Shown piece by piece: positions 49,460 to 59,780 of a stretch of 64,000 nucleotides of DNA. The stretch lies in assembly GCF_039929605.1 (NCBI RefSeq), contig NZ_JBDSQX010000155.1, positions 20,821-84,820 on the forward strand. Reading direction: 5' to 3'. The position numbers and the translations under genes are program-made. Below the pieces are notes generated by a model. The model was not told where the DNA came from and made no database searches. It saw only the letters and a list, made by a program, of their open reading frames with translations. Within the stretch, counting starts at the first letter, position 1. Each line of letters starts with the position of its first letter. The stretch is from Pelomonas sp039929605 (GTDB taxonomy: Bacteria > Pseudomonadota > Gammaproteobacteria > Burkholderiales > Burkholderiaceae_C).

Positions 49460-50479
49460 ATGACAAGACTGGTGTTTGACCACCTCACCAACTGGATCAC
49501 GGCCGCCGCCAGCGAGCATTCGCACGATCTGGCCACTCACGTCGAGGAGCGCACCGGTGCCAGCCGCCGCGCAACGCTTGCCGCGCTGAATCGCCTGGTG
49601 GAGGCTGGGTGGCTGGCCCGCTCGGGCACCTCCCGCCGCCCCGTGTTCGCGCCCGGCGCGCTGCGCCAGGTGGCGCGCAGCTACACACTCCATGGCCTGC
49701 AGGAAGACCTGCCCTGGCAGCGTGACTACGCGCCGCATTTCGCGCTGCCCAAGCACGTGGAACGCATGGTGCAGCACGGCTTTACCGAGCTGCTCAACAA
49801 CGCGGCCGACCACTCCGGCGGCAGCAGCGTCACCGTATCGCTGCGCCAGACGCCCACGCATGTGCAGCTGTTGGTCAGCGACGACGGCATCGGCGTGTTC
49901 GACAAGATCTGCACCGCCTTCCAGCTCGAAGACACGCAGCACGCCATGCTGGAGCTGAGCAAGGGCCGGCTCACCAGCGCGCCCGACGCCCACACCGGCC
50001 GCGGCCTGTTCTTCAGCAGCCAGTTGGCCGACGTCTTCGACATCCACGCCAACAACACCGCCTACCAGCGGCGCGCCTGGGAAAGCAGCGGCTGGAAAAA
50101 GGGCCGCGCGCTGCCGCGCCAGGGCAGCAGCATCTACATGGCCATCGCGCTGAACACGACGCGCACGCTGGACGGCGTCATGGCCGCCTGGAGCCAGGCC
50201 GGCGACGGCATCGAGTTCGACCAGACCCGCGTGCAGCTGCGCCTCTTGGTGAGCGAAGGCCAGGCGCTGGACTCCCGCGCGGCTGCGCGCCGCGTGGGCT
50301 CAAGACTGGCAACCTTCAAGCGCGCGGAGATCGACTTCGACGGCGTGATCGACGTGGGCCATGGCTTCACGGACGAGTTGTTTCGCGTGTTCGCCAAGGC
50401 GAATCCGCAGGTGGAGCTGGTGGCGGTGAATGTGACGGCGCGGATCGAGGCGTTGGTCAAGAGCGCGAGGGCGGGGTGA
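49460..50479 (+). CDS. HTH - histidine-kinase-like ATPase - STAS-like (DUF4325) regulator
   Basis: A 339-residue soluble protein made of three parts. Residues 1-75 look like a winged HTH (HVEERTGASRRATLAALNRL, VEAGWLARSG). The middle is a Bergerat-fold ATPase: N-box ELLNNAADHSGGSSV from residue 110, G1 motif DDGIGVFD, and a GRGLFFSSQLAD loop. There is no phospho-accepting His, as in anti-sigma/serine kinases of the RsbW type. The last 70 residues (FKRAEIDFDGVIDVGHGFTD, ELFRVFAKANPQVEL) are the STAS-like DUF4325 fold. The combination of kinase-like ATPase, antagonist-like STAS fold and DNA-binding end in a single chain suggests a self-contained switch. Targets unknown. Its stop overlaps the next gene's GTG (GTGA). 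Confidence 0.85.
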   Translation: MTRLVFDHLTNWITAAASEHSHDLATHVEERTGASRRATLAALNRLVEAGWLARSGTSRRPVFAPGALRQVARSYTLHGLQEDLPWQRDYAPHFALPKHVERMVQHGFTELLNNAADHSGGSSVTVSLRQTPTHVQLLVSDDGIGVFDKICTAFQLEDTQHAMLELSKGRLTSAPDAHTGRGLFFSSQLADVFDIHANNTAYQRRAWESSGWKKGRALPRQGSSIYMAIALNTTRTLDGVMAAWSQAGDGIEFDQTRVQLRLLVSEGQALDSRAAARRVGSRLATFKRAEIDFDGVIDVGHGFTDELFRVFAKANPQVELVAVNVTARIEALVKSARAG

Positions 50480-51270
50480 AGCGCGGGTCAATCCTGCTGG
50501 CTCTCTTGCCTGCGCTGGCCGGCGCCCAAGGCGGAGGTAAATGCGGCGGCGACATCGAAAACGCTCTGCGCCAACTCGATGGCAAAGCCGAGATCGAAGG
50601 TATCGTCGTGGCGAGCGATTGCAAGGCTTGGCCACCAGCCGGCGGCAAACAGACTGCTGCGGTGATGGCCTTCCAGCGGGACGGGAAGAGCGGACGGCAG
50701 CGACGCTGGGTCATCGTGCTGGCATTGCTGGATAGCAAGACCTCGCGTCCACTTCACAGCCGCAGGACGGAACTGGAGGAGGACGCCACCGCAGCCGTGG
50801 GCGATCTCAGCCTCTCGCTGGACACGGCGCGCTACCAGGTCAAGCCAGGAACCCGCGCGCTTGGCCTACGTTTTCGTAGCGCTGCCCGGCAACCTTCAGG
50901 CGCCGAGTCCTCGTGGGGCGATGAGTTGTTGTTGTTCGTGCCCGAAGGCCGCCAGCTCAGGCCGGTGTTCGGCCGCACGATGAGCGCCCAAACGGTCGAA
51001 GTGGGCAGCCTGAGTGTCCAGTCCACCGGCGCGGTTTGGAAGAATGCCACCATGACACTGGCCGTCGGCCCGACCGGCCCGCCGACGGCTCAAGGCTGGA
51101 ACGATCTCGTCATCACTGAAACCCTGACCCGCAACGGCAATGCACCGGCCAAGTTCGACTCCGCGCCACGCCGACAGCAATATGTCTACCACTACGACGG
51201 CAAGCGCTACAACTTGCTCGCCGACCCGGCGCCCTTCTGGGACGGCTATTGCTGCACGGTTGCCTGGTGA
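50476..51270 (+). CDS. Exported hypothetical protein coupled to the DUF4325 gene
   Basis: A 264-residue protein starting at GTG 50476, which overlaps the upstream TGA as GTGA. Residues 1-17 form a signal peptide (MKRGSILLALLPALAGA). The mature part is beta-rich with single Cys residues (GGGKCGGDIENAL, VASDCKAW) and ends FWDGYCCTVAW, a tryptophan/double-cysteine tail. I recognise no family. Coupling to an HTH-ATPase-STAS protein is odd for an exported protein and may mean only shared transcription. Converges on the pirin gene with 2 bases between the stops. Confidence 0.72.
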   Translation: MKRGSILLALLPALAGAQGGGKCGGDIENALRQLDGKAEIEGIVVASDCKAWPPAGGKQTAAVMAFQRDGKSGRQRRWVIVLALLDSKTSRPLHSRRTELEEDATAAVGDLSLSLDTARYQVKPGTRALGLRFRSAARQPSGAESSWGDELLLFVPEGRQLRPVFGRTMSAQTVEVGSLSVQSTGAVWKNATMTLAVGPTGPPTAQGWNDLVITETLTRNGNAPAKFDSAPRRQQYVYHYDGKRYNLLADPAPFWDGYCCTVAW

Positions 51271-51272
51271 GG

Positions 51273-52178
51273 TCAGGGCCGCCTGACCGCGCTGACGTTC
51301 GGCACCGGCGGAACCGGGATGCGCGGGCCAACATAGCCCTGCACCGCACCGAACCGCCCGCCGTCCTCCCGCGTCCAGTCCGCCGCCCAGACCTGCATCT
51401 CCGCCGGCTCGCGGCCGACGAAGTTCCACCACAGCAGGGGCGGCTCGGCCCAGGGTTCGCCACCGAGCAGCAGTAGGCGCGACGCCGCCGCACAGCGTAG
51501 CTCGACGGCCTCGCAGCCCACGCCGATGTAGAGCAGCGTGCCCGGCGCGACCGCTTCGACCGCGTCGTGGCCGGCCGGGCTGACATCGACCTCGCCCTCC
51601 AGCAGCATCACGCCATGCTCGAAGCGCGCGTCCAGCGCCAGCGTCGCGCAGGCCGGGCCGGCGGCGGCGAGATCGACGCCGAGCAGCGGCGTGAAGCTGG
51701 GCACCGGCGAACGCTGGCCGGCGAGTTCACCGATGAGCACCGTCCCGTCCCAGCCTTCGTCCAGCGCAACACGCGGCAGGTCGGGGAAGTGCCGGAAGCT
51801 CGGTTCCCGCTCCCGCTCGGCGTCCGGCAACGCGATCCACAGCTGCGCCAGATGGATGCGGTCGGACAGCGACTCCTCGCTGTGCGAGATGCCATGGCCC
51901 GCCGTCATCAGGTTGACTTGGCCCGCGCGCAGCACCTGCTCGGAACCGAGGCTGTCGCGGTGCAGGATCTCGCCTTCGATCATCCAGCTGAAGGTCGACA
52001 GCCCCGTGTGGGGATGCGGGCCGACGTTCATGCGCTTCTCGGTGGGCAATGTGGCGGGGCCGGCGTGATCGGCAAAACACCAGGCGCCGATGACGCGCCG
52101 CGCCTTGTTCGGCAGCGCGCGCTGAATGGGCAGGCCACCGACGTCGCCGACATGGCCGGTGATGCGCTCGACGTTCAT
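51273..52178 (-). CDS. Pirin-family protein
   Basis: A 301-residue bicupin. The metal-binding pattern of the N-terminal cupin is present: GPHPHTGLSTFSWMIEGEIL (two His), then HRDSLGSEQVLRAGQVNLMT and GHGISHSEES with further ligands. Pirins bind Fe or Ni and include quercetinase-type dioxygenases and redox-sensing regulators; this one is of the YhhW-like class, but with no substrate evidence. Its start (52178) overlaps the stop of the upstream NAD(P)H/FMN reductase gene (ATGA), so the two form a coupled redox operon with the reductase first. Confidence 0.93.
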   Translation of the reverse strand: MNVERITGHVGDVGGLPIQRALPNKARRVIGAWCFADHAGPATLPTEKRMNVGPHPHTGLSTFSWMIEGEILHRDSLGSEQVLRAGQVNLMTAGHGISHSEESLSDRIHLAQLWIALPDAEREREPSFRHFPDLPRVALDEGWDGTVLIGELAGQRSPVPSFTPLLGVDLAAAGPACATLALDARFEHGVMLLEGEVDVSPAGHDAVEAVAPGTLLYIGVGCEAVELRCAAASRLLLLGGEPWAEPPLLWWNFVGREPAEMQVWAADWTREDGGRFGAVQGYVGPRIPVPPVPNVSAVRRP

Positions 52179-52729
52179 GCCGACCTCGCTTTCACGAAGG
52201 CCACGAAGCCGTTCACGAACTGCTGCAGTTGCTCGCGAACCTTGTCGTCGACGAGCTTGCCGTCAGCATCGAACACCTGGCCGGCATGCGACACCATCAC
52301 CCGCCCGCCCATCCAGAAGTCGCTGCCAAAGGTGCGGAAGACCGACAGCATGGCGTCCTGCGACTGCACGGTGCCGAAACCGCCGGGCGTGGCGCCCATC
52401 AGCCCGGTGGGCTTGCCGCCGAAGAGCTTGGCACCCTCGCCGCTCGGGCGCGACAGCCAGTCCAGCCCGTTCTTCAGCACGCCGGGGATGGCGTTGTTGT
52501 ACTCGGGCGTGGAGATGAGCAGCGCGTCGGCGGCGCGGATCTCCTCGCGCAGCGTCGTCACTGCCTCGGGGATGCCCTCGGCCTCGACATCGCCGTCGTA
52601 AAGCGGGATGCCGTGCAGCGTGCGCAGCTCGATGGTGACGCCCTCGGGCGCCAGTGCGATGGCCGCGCGCAGCAGGGCCGTGTTGTAGGAGGCGCGGCGC
52701 AGCGCGCCGCTGAGGGCAATGATCTTCAT
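52175..52729 (-). CDS. NAD(P)H-dependent FMN reductase
   Basis: A 184-residue flavodoxin-like protein. KIIALSGALRRASYNTALLR is the FMN phosphate-binding loop (SGxxRxxSxN type), ISTPEYNNAIPGVLKNGLDW the isoalloxazine-contacting loop, and GGFGTVQSQDAM a family-typical turn. These are NADPH:FMN/azo/chromate/quinone reductases of the YieF/ArsH/SsuE class; the preferred electron acceptor is unknown. It is the first gene of the two-gene operon with pirin. Start ATG 52729. Upstream lies a decayed copA tail. Confidence 0.92.
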   Translation of the reverse strand: MKIIALSGALRRASYNTALLRAAIALAPEGVTIELRTLHGIPLYDGDVEAEGIPEAVTTLREEIRAADALLISTPEYNNAIPGVLKNGLDWLSRPSGEGAKLFGGKPTGLMGATPGGFGTVQSQDAMLSVFRTFGSDFWMGGRVMVSHAGQVFDADGKLVDDKVREQLQQFVNGFVAFVKARSA

Positions 52730-52880
52730 GGCGAGGGCTTTCGGGGGGCGATGGGGCCATGATGCCAGCGCGTCAGCAGCAGCGCATTGCCAACGACCGA
52801 GAGCTGGACAGCGCCATCGCCGCGCCGGCAACCACCGGGCTCAGCAGGCCAAAAGCGGCGAGCGGGATACCAACGACGTT
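52726..52880 (-). pseudogene. copA: Remnant of the copA C-terminus (copper P-type ATPase)
   Basis: The minus strand from 52880 reads NVVGIPLAA-FGLLSPVVAG and AAMALSS, which matches the last transmembrane helix region of CopA/heavy-metal ATPases. Then the frame slips by one base: the continuation SVVGNALLLTRWHH is in another frame. About seven residues (GVLYPxx-like) are missing between LAA and FGLL, consistent with an internal deletion. Nothing upstream matches the rest of CopA. It is thus a decayed tail, next to a copZ-like gene. The assignment relies on my recall of the conserved CopA end. Confidence 0.72.
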
Positions 52881-52936
52881 GCCGGATCGGCCGGACTAGG
52901 ATGGCCACCCACTTGATCTGAAGCAGCAACCCCACG

Positions 52937-53146
52937 ATGCACCGGTTCAACCTGCCTGACATGAGCTGCGGCCACTGCGTTGCCGCCATCACCGACGCGC
53001 TCAAGGCGGCCGACGCCCAGGCCCACGTCGACATCGACCTCCAAGCAAAGACCGCCCAGGTCGACAGCGCGCTGCCTCGCGACGCGCTCGCCGCCGCGCT
53101 GGCCGAGGCCGGATATCCACCCACTGCGGAATCTGGTTCCTCATGA
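52937..53146 (+). CDS. CopZ-like heavy-metal-associated domain protein
   Basis: A 69-residue protein consisting of one HMA domain. NLPDMSCGHCVAAITDALKA contains the metal-binding MSCGHC (Cys 11 and 14 of the protein), with the two alpha-helix/beta-strand repeats expected for CopZ/Atx1 copper chaperones. A TAGGAT hexamer at 52896-52901 may serve as a -10. Such chaperones normally travel with a copA ATPase; here only a fragment of copA remains nearby, so the partner must be elsewhere. A strong terminator follows. Start ATG 52937. Confidence 0.88.
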   Translation: MHRFNLPDMSCGHCVAAITDALKAADAQAHVDIDLQAKTAQVDSALPRDALAAALAEAGYPPTAESGSS

Positions 53147-53151
53147 ACAAC

Positions 53152-53179
53152 GAAAGGCGGGCCCGACGGCCCGCCTTTC
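53152..53179. terminator. Bidirectional Rho-independent terminator
   Basis: GAAAGGCGGGCC (53152-53163) and GGCCCGCCTTTC (53168-53179) pair perfectly over 12 bp with a CGAC tetraloop. The AAAG/CTTT ends give short T runs in both directions. It lies between the copZ-like gene and the converging molybdenum-hydroxylase gene. Confidence 0.88.
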
Positions 53180-53197
53180 TCAGGCCCGCAAACGTCG

Positions 53198-55417
<2,220 letters not shown>

Positions 55418-55427
55418 GTCAGCCCCT

Positions 55428-55883
55428 TCAAGCGAGTTGACCCGCAGCCGCGTGGATCGCGGCGCGGATGCGGGTGTAGGTGCCACAACGGCAGATATTG
55501 CCGGCCATCGCTTCGTCGATCTGCGCGTCGCTGGGCTTCTTGTTGCCCTTCAGCAGGGCCACGGCGCTCATCACCTGTCCGCTCTGACAGTAGCCGCACT
55601 GGGCCACGTCATGCGCGACCCAGGCGGCCTGCACCGCCTGGCCGACCTTGTCAGTGGCCATGCCCTCGATGGTCGTCACCGCGCCTTGCACGGACGAGAT
55701 CGGCGTCATGCAGGACCGCACCGGCGCACCCGCCACATGCATGGTGCAGGCGCCGCATTGCGCCGCGCCGCAGCCGAACTTGGCGCCGGTGAGCTGCAAT
55801 TCCTCTCGCACCGCCCAGAGCAAGGGCATGTCGGGGTCGGCGTCGAGCGAGACGGCGCGACCATTCACGGTCAGATTGATCAT
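55428..55883 (-). CDS. Molybdenum hydroxylase (2Fe-2S) small subunit
   Basis: A 151-residue iron-sulphur protein. The plant-type [2Fe-2S] domain is GCGAAQCGACTMHV with its Cys ligands, and the C-terminal helical [2Fe-2S] domain is CGYCQSGQVMSAVALL and ICRCGTYTRIRAAI. It passes electrons from the molybdenum site of the large subunit encoded next. It has no signal peptide of its own, so it presumably leaves the cell by hitch-hiking on the Tat signal of the large subunit, as in IorAB-type enzymes. Start ATG 55883; the N-terminal extension to 55940 is not conserved. Confidence 0.94.
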   Translation of the reverse strand: MINLTVNGRAVSLDADPDMPLLWAVREELQLTGAKFGCGAAQCGACTMHVAGAPVRSCMTPISSVQGAVTTIEGMATDKVGQAVQAAWVAHDVAQCGYCQSGQVMSAVALLKGNKKPSDAQIDEAMAGNICRCGTYTRIRAAIHAAAGQLA

Positions 55884-55945
55884 CGGGGGGCCTTCGGGTG
55901 TGGAACGCGGCGACTCTAGCCACAAGCAGCATCCCCGCACAGAAG

Positions 55946-58900
55946 TCAGGCATTCCCCTGAATTTCCCGCGCCAGCGCCTCCATGCCGACCGGCTTGACG
56001 AGGTGTCCGTCAAAGCCTGCCTGGGCCGAGCGCTGCAGGTCCTCCTGCCGGCCGTAGCCCGTCAGCGCGACCAGGCGCATGGGTGCGGCTGCCGGGTCGG
56101 CGCGCAGGCGGCGGGCCACCTCGTAGCCGTCCATGCGCGGCAGGCCGATGTCCAGCAGCACGACGTCGGGCCGCCAGGCGACGGCCAGGGTCAGCGCGTC
56201 TTCAGCGCTGAAGCCGATCTGCACCTCGTGGCCGTCGGCGCGCAGCATCCATGCCATGGACTCGGCGGCGTCTTCGTTGTCGTCGATGAGCAGCACCCGG
56301 CGTGGCGGCGGGCCGGCCGCAGGCGCGAGCGCTGCGGCCGGTGCCGCGAGCGTCGTCAGCGGCAGGCGGATCTCGAAGCTGGCGCCGCCGCCCACCCCCG
56401 GGCTGCTGGCGCTGACATGGCCGCCATGCATCTCCACCAGGCGCCGCACCACCGACAGGCCAATGCCCAGGCCTCCCTGGGCTCGGTCCAGCGTGCGAGC
56501 GCTCTGCACAAAGAGATCGAAGACGCCGGCCAGCACGTCGGGCGCGATGCCGGCGCCGCTGTCCTGCACACGGATGATCGCCGTGTCGCCTTCGCGCCGC
56601 AGATCGACGCGGATGTCGCCGCCCGGGTCGGTGTACTTGGCGGCGTTGGCCAGCAGGTTGACGACGCATTGCTCCAGGCGCGCGGCATCCCCCAGCACGG
56701 CCAGCCCCGGCAGCGGCGCCGGCACCGCCACCGTCAGCCGGTGTCGGCGCTCCTGCATGGCCGGCGCGCCGGCCTCTACGGCCGATGCGATCACGGCGGC
56801 CAGGTCGACCGGCCGGCATTCGAGCTCGATGCGGCCATGCGTGATGCGCGACACGTCGAGCAGGTCGTCCACCATGCGCGTCATCTGCTGCACCTGGCGG
56901 TTGATGATCTCCACCGCGCGGCGCGCCGGTGTCTCGGCGGGCAGGGTTCGCAGCATCAGCTCGGCGGAGTTGCGGATGGGCGCCAGCGGGTTGCGCAGCT
57001 CGTGGGCCAGCATGGCGAGGAACTCGTCCTTGCGGCGGTCGGACTCGCGCAGCGCCTCCTCCATGCGCTTGCGTTCGGTCATGTCGAAGGAGATGCCCGA
57101 CAAGCCGACGGCCTCCCCCGCCTCGTTGCACAGCGTCTGCGCGCGCGCCTCGATCCAGCGCAGCTCGCCGTTATCGGGCCGCAGCACGCGCAGCTCCTGC
57201 GTGAAGCCGCTGCGGCTGCTGACGGCGGTGTCGACGGCGGCACGCAGCAGGCCGCGGTCGTCGGCATGGACGAGGGCGAAGCCGGCGTCGACGTCGGCCG
57301 GGGCGGCGCCGAGCACGTCGCCCGCGTTGTCGGACAGCGTCAGCTTCTGGCTGCCGAGGTCGATGTCCCAGCTGAACATGCGCGCGTTGGCGAGGAAGAG
57401 GCGCAGCTGCTGCTCGCCGGCGCGGCGCTGGCGGTCCAGCTCGATGAGGGCCGTCACGCGCGCCAGCAGCTCGCGGGCCGTGAAGGGCTTGACGAGATAG
57501 TCGTCGGCCCCGGCACCCAGGCCCTCAATCTGCGCCTCCTCGCCGGCGCGGGCCGACAGCAGCACGATGGGCAGGGCCCGCGTGGCCGCATCGGCGCGCA
57601 ACGCGGCCAGCAGCTCGAAGCCATCGAGCCCCGGCATCATGACGTCGGACAGCAGCAGCGCCGGCAGCTCGCGGCGCACCGCCGCCAGCGCCTGTTCGCC
57701 GTCGGCGGCCTCCTCGACGCGGAAGTACGGCGCCAGCAGGCCGCGCAGGTATTGCCGCATGTCGGCGTTGTCGTCGGCGATGACGATGCGTGCACCCAGC
57801 GTGGCGCGGTAGCGCTCGCCGATCTTGGCCTGGCCCCTGCCCGCTTCGCCGGCATGCTCCCGCGCCGCCTCACCGGGCAGCCAGCGCAGCGCCTCCTGCA
57901 CATAGCTCGGCGCAAGGCCGGCATCGGGCGCACCGCCCCGCTCGTGGCTGACCTGCTCGGCCGGCAGATGAGCATGGCCGAACGGCAGGCGCAACGTGAA
58001 GCGCGTGCCACGGCCGAGGTGGCTGTCCACGGCGATGTCGCCGTGTTGCAGGCGCATCAGCTCCTGCACCAGCGCCAGGCCGATGCCACTGCCCTCGTGG
58101 GTGCGGGCCAGCGCGCCCTCGATGCGGTGAAAGCGCTCGAACAGGCGCGGCACCTCGTGCTCGGCCACGCCGATGCCGCTGTCCTCGATGGCCACGACGG
58201 CCATGCCCTCCTCGGCCGTCACCTGCACCGAGACGCCGCCCTGCAGCGTGTACTTCAGCGCGTTGGACAGCAGGTTCAGCACGATGCGTTCCCAGTGGTC
58301 GCGGTCGACATAGACCGGCGCCGGCAGCGTCGGGCAGGCGACGCGGAACACCAGGCCGGCCTTCTCCATCGCCGAGCGGAAGGTGCTGGCCAGCTCGCCC
58401 GTCAGCGCGGCCAGGTCAGTGGGCCGGAAGGTGGACGTGACGCGGCCGGCCTCGATGCGCGAGAACTCCAGCAGCGCGTTAACGAGCTTGGACAGGCGCC
58501 GCGCGTTGCGCTCCACCATCATCAGCCGCTGCTGCTGCGCATGCGACAGGCCGCCCTCGGTGAGCGTGTCGTGCAGCGGCCCGAGCATCAGCGTCAGCGG
58601 CGTGCGGAACTCGTGGCTGATGTTGGAGAAGAATTGCGTCTTGGCGCGGTCCAGCCGCGCCAGCTCGTCGGCCTTGTGGCGCTGCAGCTCATAGGCCTCG
58701 GCATGGCCGATGGCCGCGCTGAGCTGCCGGGCCACCAGTTGAAGGAAGTCGCTGTAGCCGCCTTCGGGCAGGCGGTAGGGGCTGAGGCCGACGACGAGCA
58801 CGCCCTCCCGGCCGGCATCGCCCGACGAACGGATGGGTAGCAGCATGGCCTGGCGCGGCGCCTCCTGCCAGTCTCCACAGGGCCAGGCGATGCCGGCCGG

Positions 58901-59686
58901 CAAGGTCTGCACGACGTGGGGCCGTTGAGAGGCCAGCACCTCGTCCGCGTGCCACGGCGCCGCGCGGAAATCCAGCGCCCGCGCCGCCTCCAGCCAGGGC
59001 CAGGGCTCACCGGCGGCAGCGGCTAGCGTGAAGGCCGGCGCGCCGGGGCTGCGCAGCAGCACCAGCGCAAAGGGCAGGTCGCGGCGGTCGGTCTGCAGCG
59101 CCTGCGCGCAGCGTTGCACCGCCTCGTCGACGGTGCGCGCATCGGCGGCGCGCATGGCCAGGTCGCGCAGCAGGGCGAGCTGGCGCTCGCCGATGACGCG
59201 CTGGGTCTCGTCGGAGTTGGCGCAGATGATGCCGGCCGGCAAGCCGTCGTCGCCGGGGATGGGGCTGTACGAGAAGGTGTAGTACGTCTCCTCCGGGTAG
59301 CCATTGCGCTCCATGACGAGCAGCTGGCTCTCGACGAAGGTGCCGTCGCCCGCCAAGGCGCTCTGCAGCATGGGGCCGATCTCGGGCCAGATCTCGCGCC
59401 ACACGGTGGCCGTCGGCAAGCCCAGTGCCCACGGGTGCTTGCCGCCGATGATGGATTTGTAGGGGTCGTTGTAGAGGTAGCTCAGCTGCGGCCCCCAGCC
59501 GATCCAGATCGGCTGGCGCGAGGTGAGCATGATGCGCACGACGGTCTTGAGGCTGCGCGGCCAGTGGGCCGGCGGGCCCAGCGGCGTGGCGGCCCAGTCA
59601 TGGCTGCGCATGAGCCGGCCCAGCTCCCCGCCGCCCGCCAGAAAGGCGGTGTCGGAATCTCGCGGCGCGGTCGCGGGTTCGCTCAT
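55946..59686 (-). CDS. Hybrid histidine kinase with two complete kinase modules
   Basis: A 1246-residue soluble protein. In order: a PAS-like domain (about 30-190, PLGPPAHWPRSLKTVVRIML), a GAF-type domain (about 200-340), HisKA with H358 (ISHEFRTPLTL) and HATPase, a receiver with D681 (LLSDVMMPGLDG), a second PAS (about 790-880), a second HisKA with H895 (LAHELRNPLAP) and HATPase, and a final receiver with D1179 (VLLDIGLPRMDG). It has two potential intramolecular phosphorelays but no transmembrane segment and no HPt. It may be a signal integrator. ATG 59686 is used; ATG 59719 adds 11 residues. It diverges from nothing and follows the CHASE2 kinase by 94 bp on the same strand. Confidence 0.92.
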   Translation of the reverse strand: MSEPATAPRDSDTAFLAGGGELGRLMRSHDWAATPLGPPAHWPRSLKTVVRIMLTSRQPIWIGWGPQLSYLYNDPYKSIIGGKHPWALGLPTATVWREIWPEIGPMLQSALAGDGTFVESQLLVMERNGYPEETYYTFSYSPIPGDDGLPAGIICANSDETQRVIGERQLALLRDLAMRAADARTVDEAVQRCAQALQTDRRDLPFALVLLRSPGAPAFTLAAAAGEPWPWLEAARALDFRAAPWHADEVLASQRPHVVQTLPAGIAWPCGDWQEAPRQAMLLPIRSSGDAGREGVLVVGLSPYRLPEGGYSDFLQLVARQLSAAIGHAEAYELQRHKADELARLDRAKTQFFSNISHEFRTPLTLMLGPLHDTLTEGGLSHAQQQRLMMVERNARRLSKLVNALLEFSRIEAGRVTSTFRPTDLAALTGELASTFRSAMEKAGLVFRVACPTLPAPVYVDRDHWERIVLNLLSNALKYTLQGGVSVQVTAEEGMAVVAIEDSGIGVAEHEVPRLFERFHRIEGALARTHEGSGIGLALVQELMRLQHGDIAVDSHLGRGTRFTLRLPFGHAHLPAEQVSHERGGAPDAGLAPSYVQEALRWLPGEAAREHAGEAGRGQAKIGERYRATLGARIVIADDNADMRQYLRGLLAPYFRVEEAADGEQALAAVRRELPALLLSDVMMPGLDGFELLAALRADAATRALPIVLLSARAGEEAQIEGLGAGADDYLVKPFTARELLARVTALIELDRQRRAGEQQLRLFLANARMFSWDIDLGSQKLTLSDNAGDVLGAAPADVDAGFALVHADDRGLLRAAVDTAVSSRSGFTQELRVLRPDNGELRWIEARAQTLCNEAGEAVGLSGISFDMTERKRMEEALRESDRRKDEFLAMLAHELRNPLAPIRNSAELMLRTLPAETPARRAVEIINRQVQQMTRMVDDLLDVSRITHGRIELECRPVDLAAVIASAVEAGAPAMQERRHRLTVAVPAPLPGLAVLGDAARLEQCVVNLLANAAKYTDPGGDIRVDLRREGDTAIIRVQDSGAGIAPDVLAGVFDLFVQSARTLDRAQGGLGIGLSVVRRLVEMHGGHVSASSPGVGGGASFEIRLPLTTLAAPAAALAPAAGPPPRRVLLIDDNEDAAESMAWMLRADGHEVQIGFSAEDALTLAVAWRPDVVLLDIGLPRMDGYEVARRLRADPAAAPMRLVALTGYGRQEDLQRSAQAGFDGHLVKPVGMEALAREIQGNA

Positions 59687-59780
59687 GGTGCGGAGGCGGC
59701 TGTGGGGGCTCTTCACCATACCGTGGCCTCGACCCTGCGGCTGTAGGTGGCAGCCCATGAAACTGACCGGGCGAGGCGCC

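Noticed and set aside
55898..58840. A 980-codon plus-strand frame
   Set aside because: It is antisense to the double hybrid kinase, has no recognisable domain and composition typical of a shadow frame.
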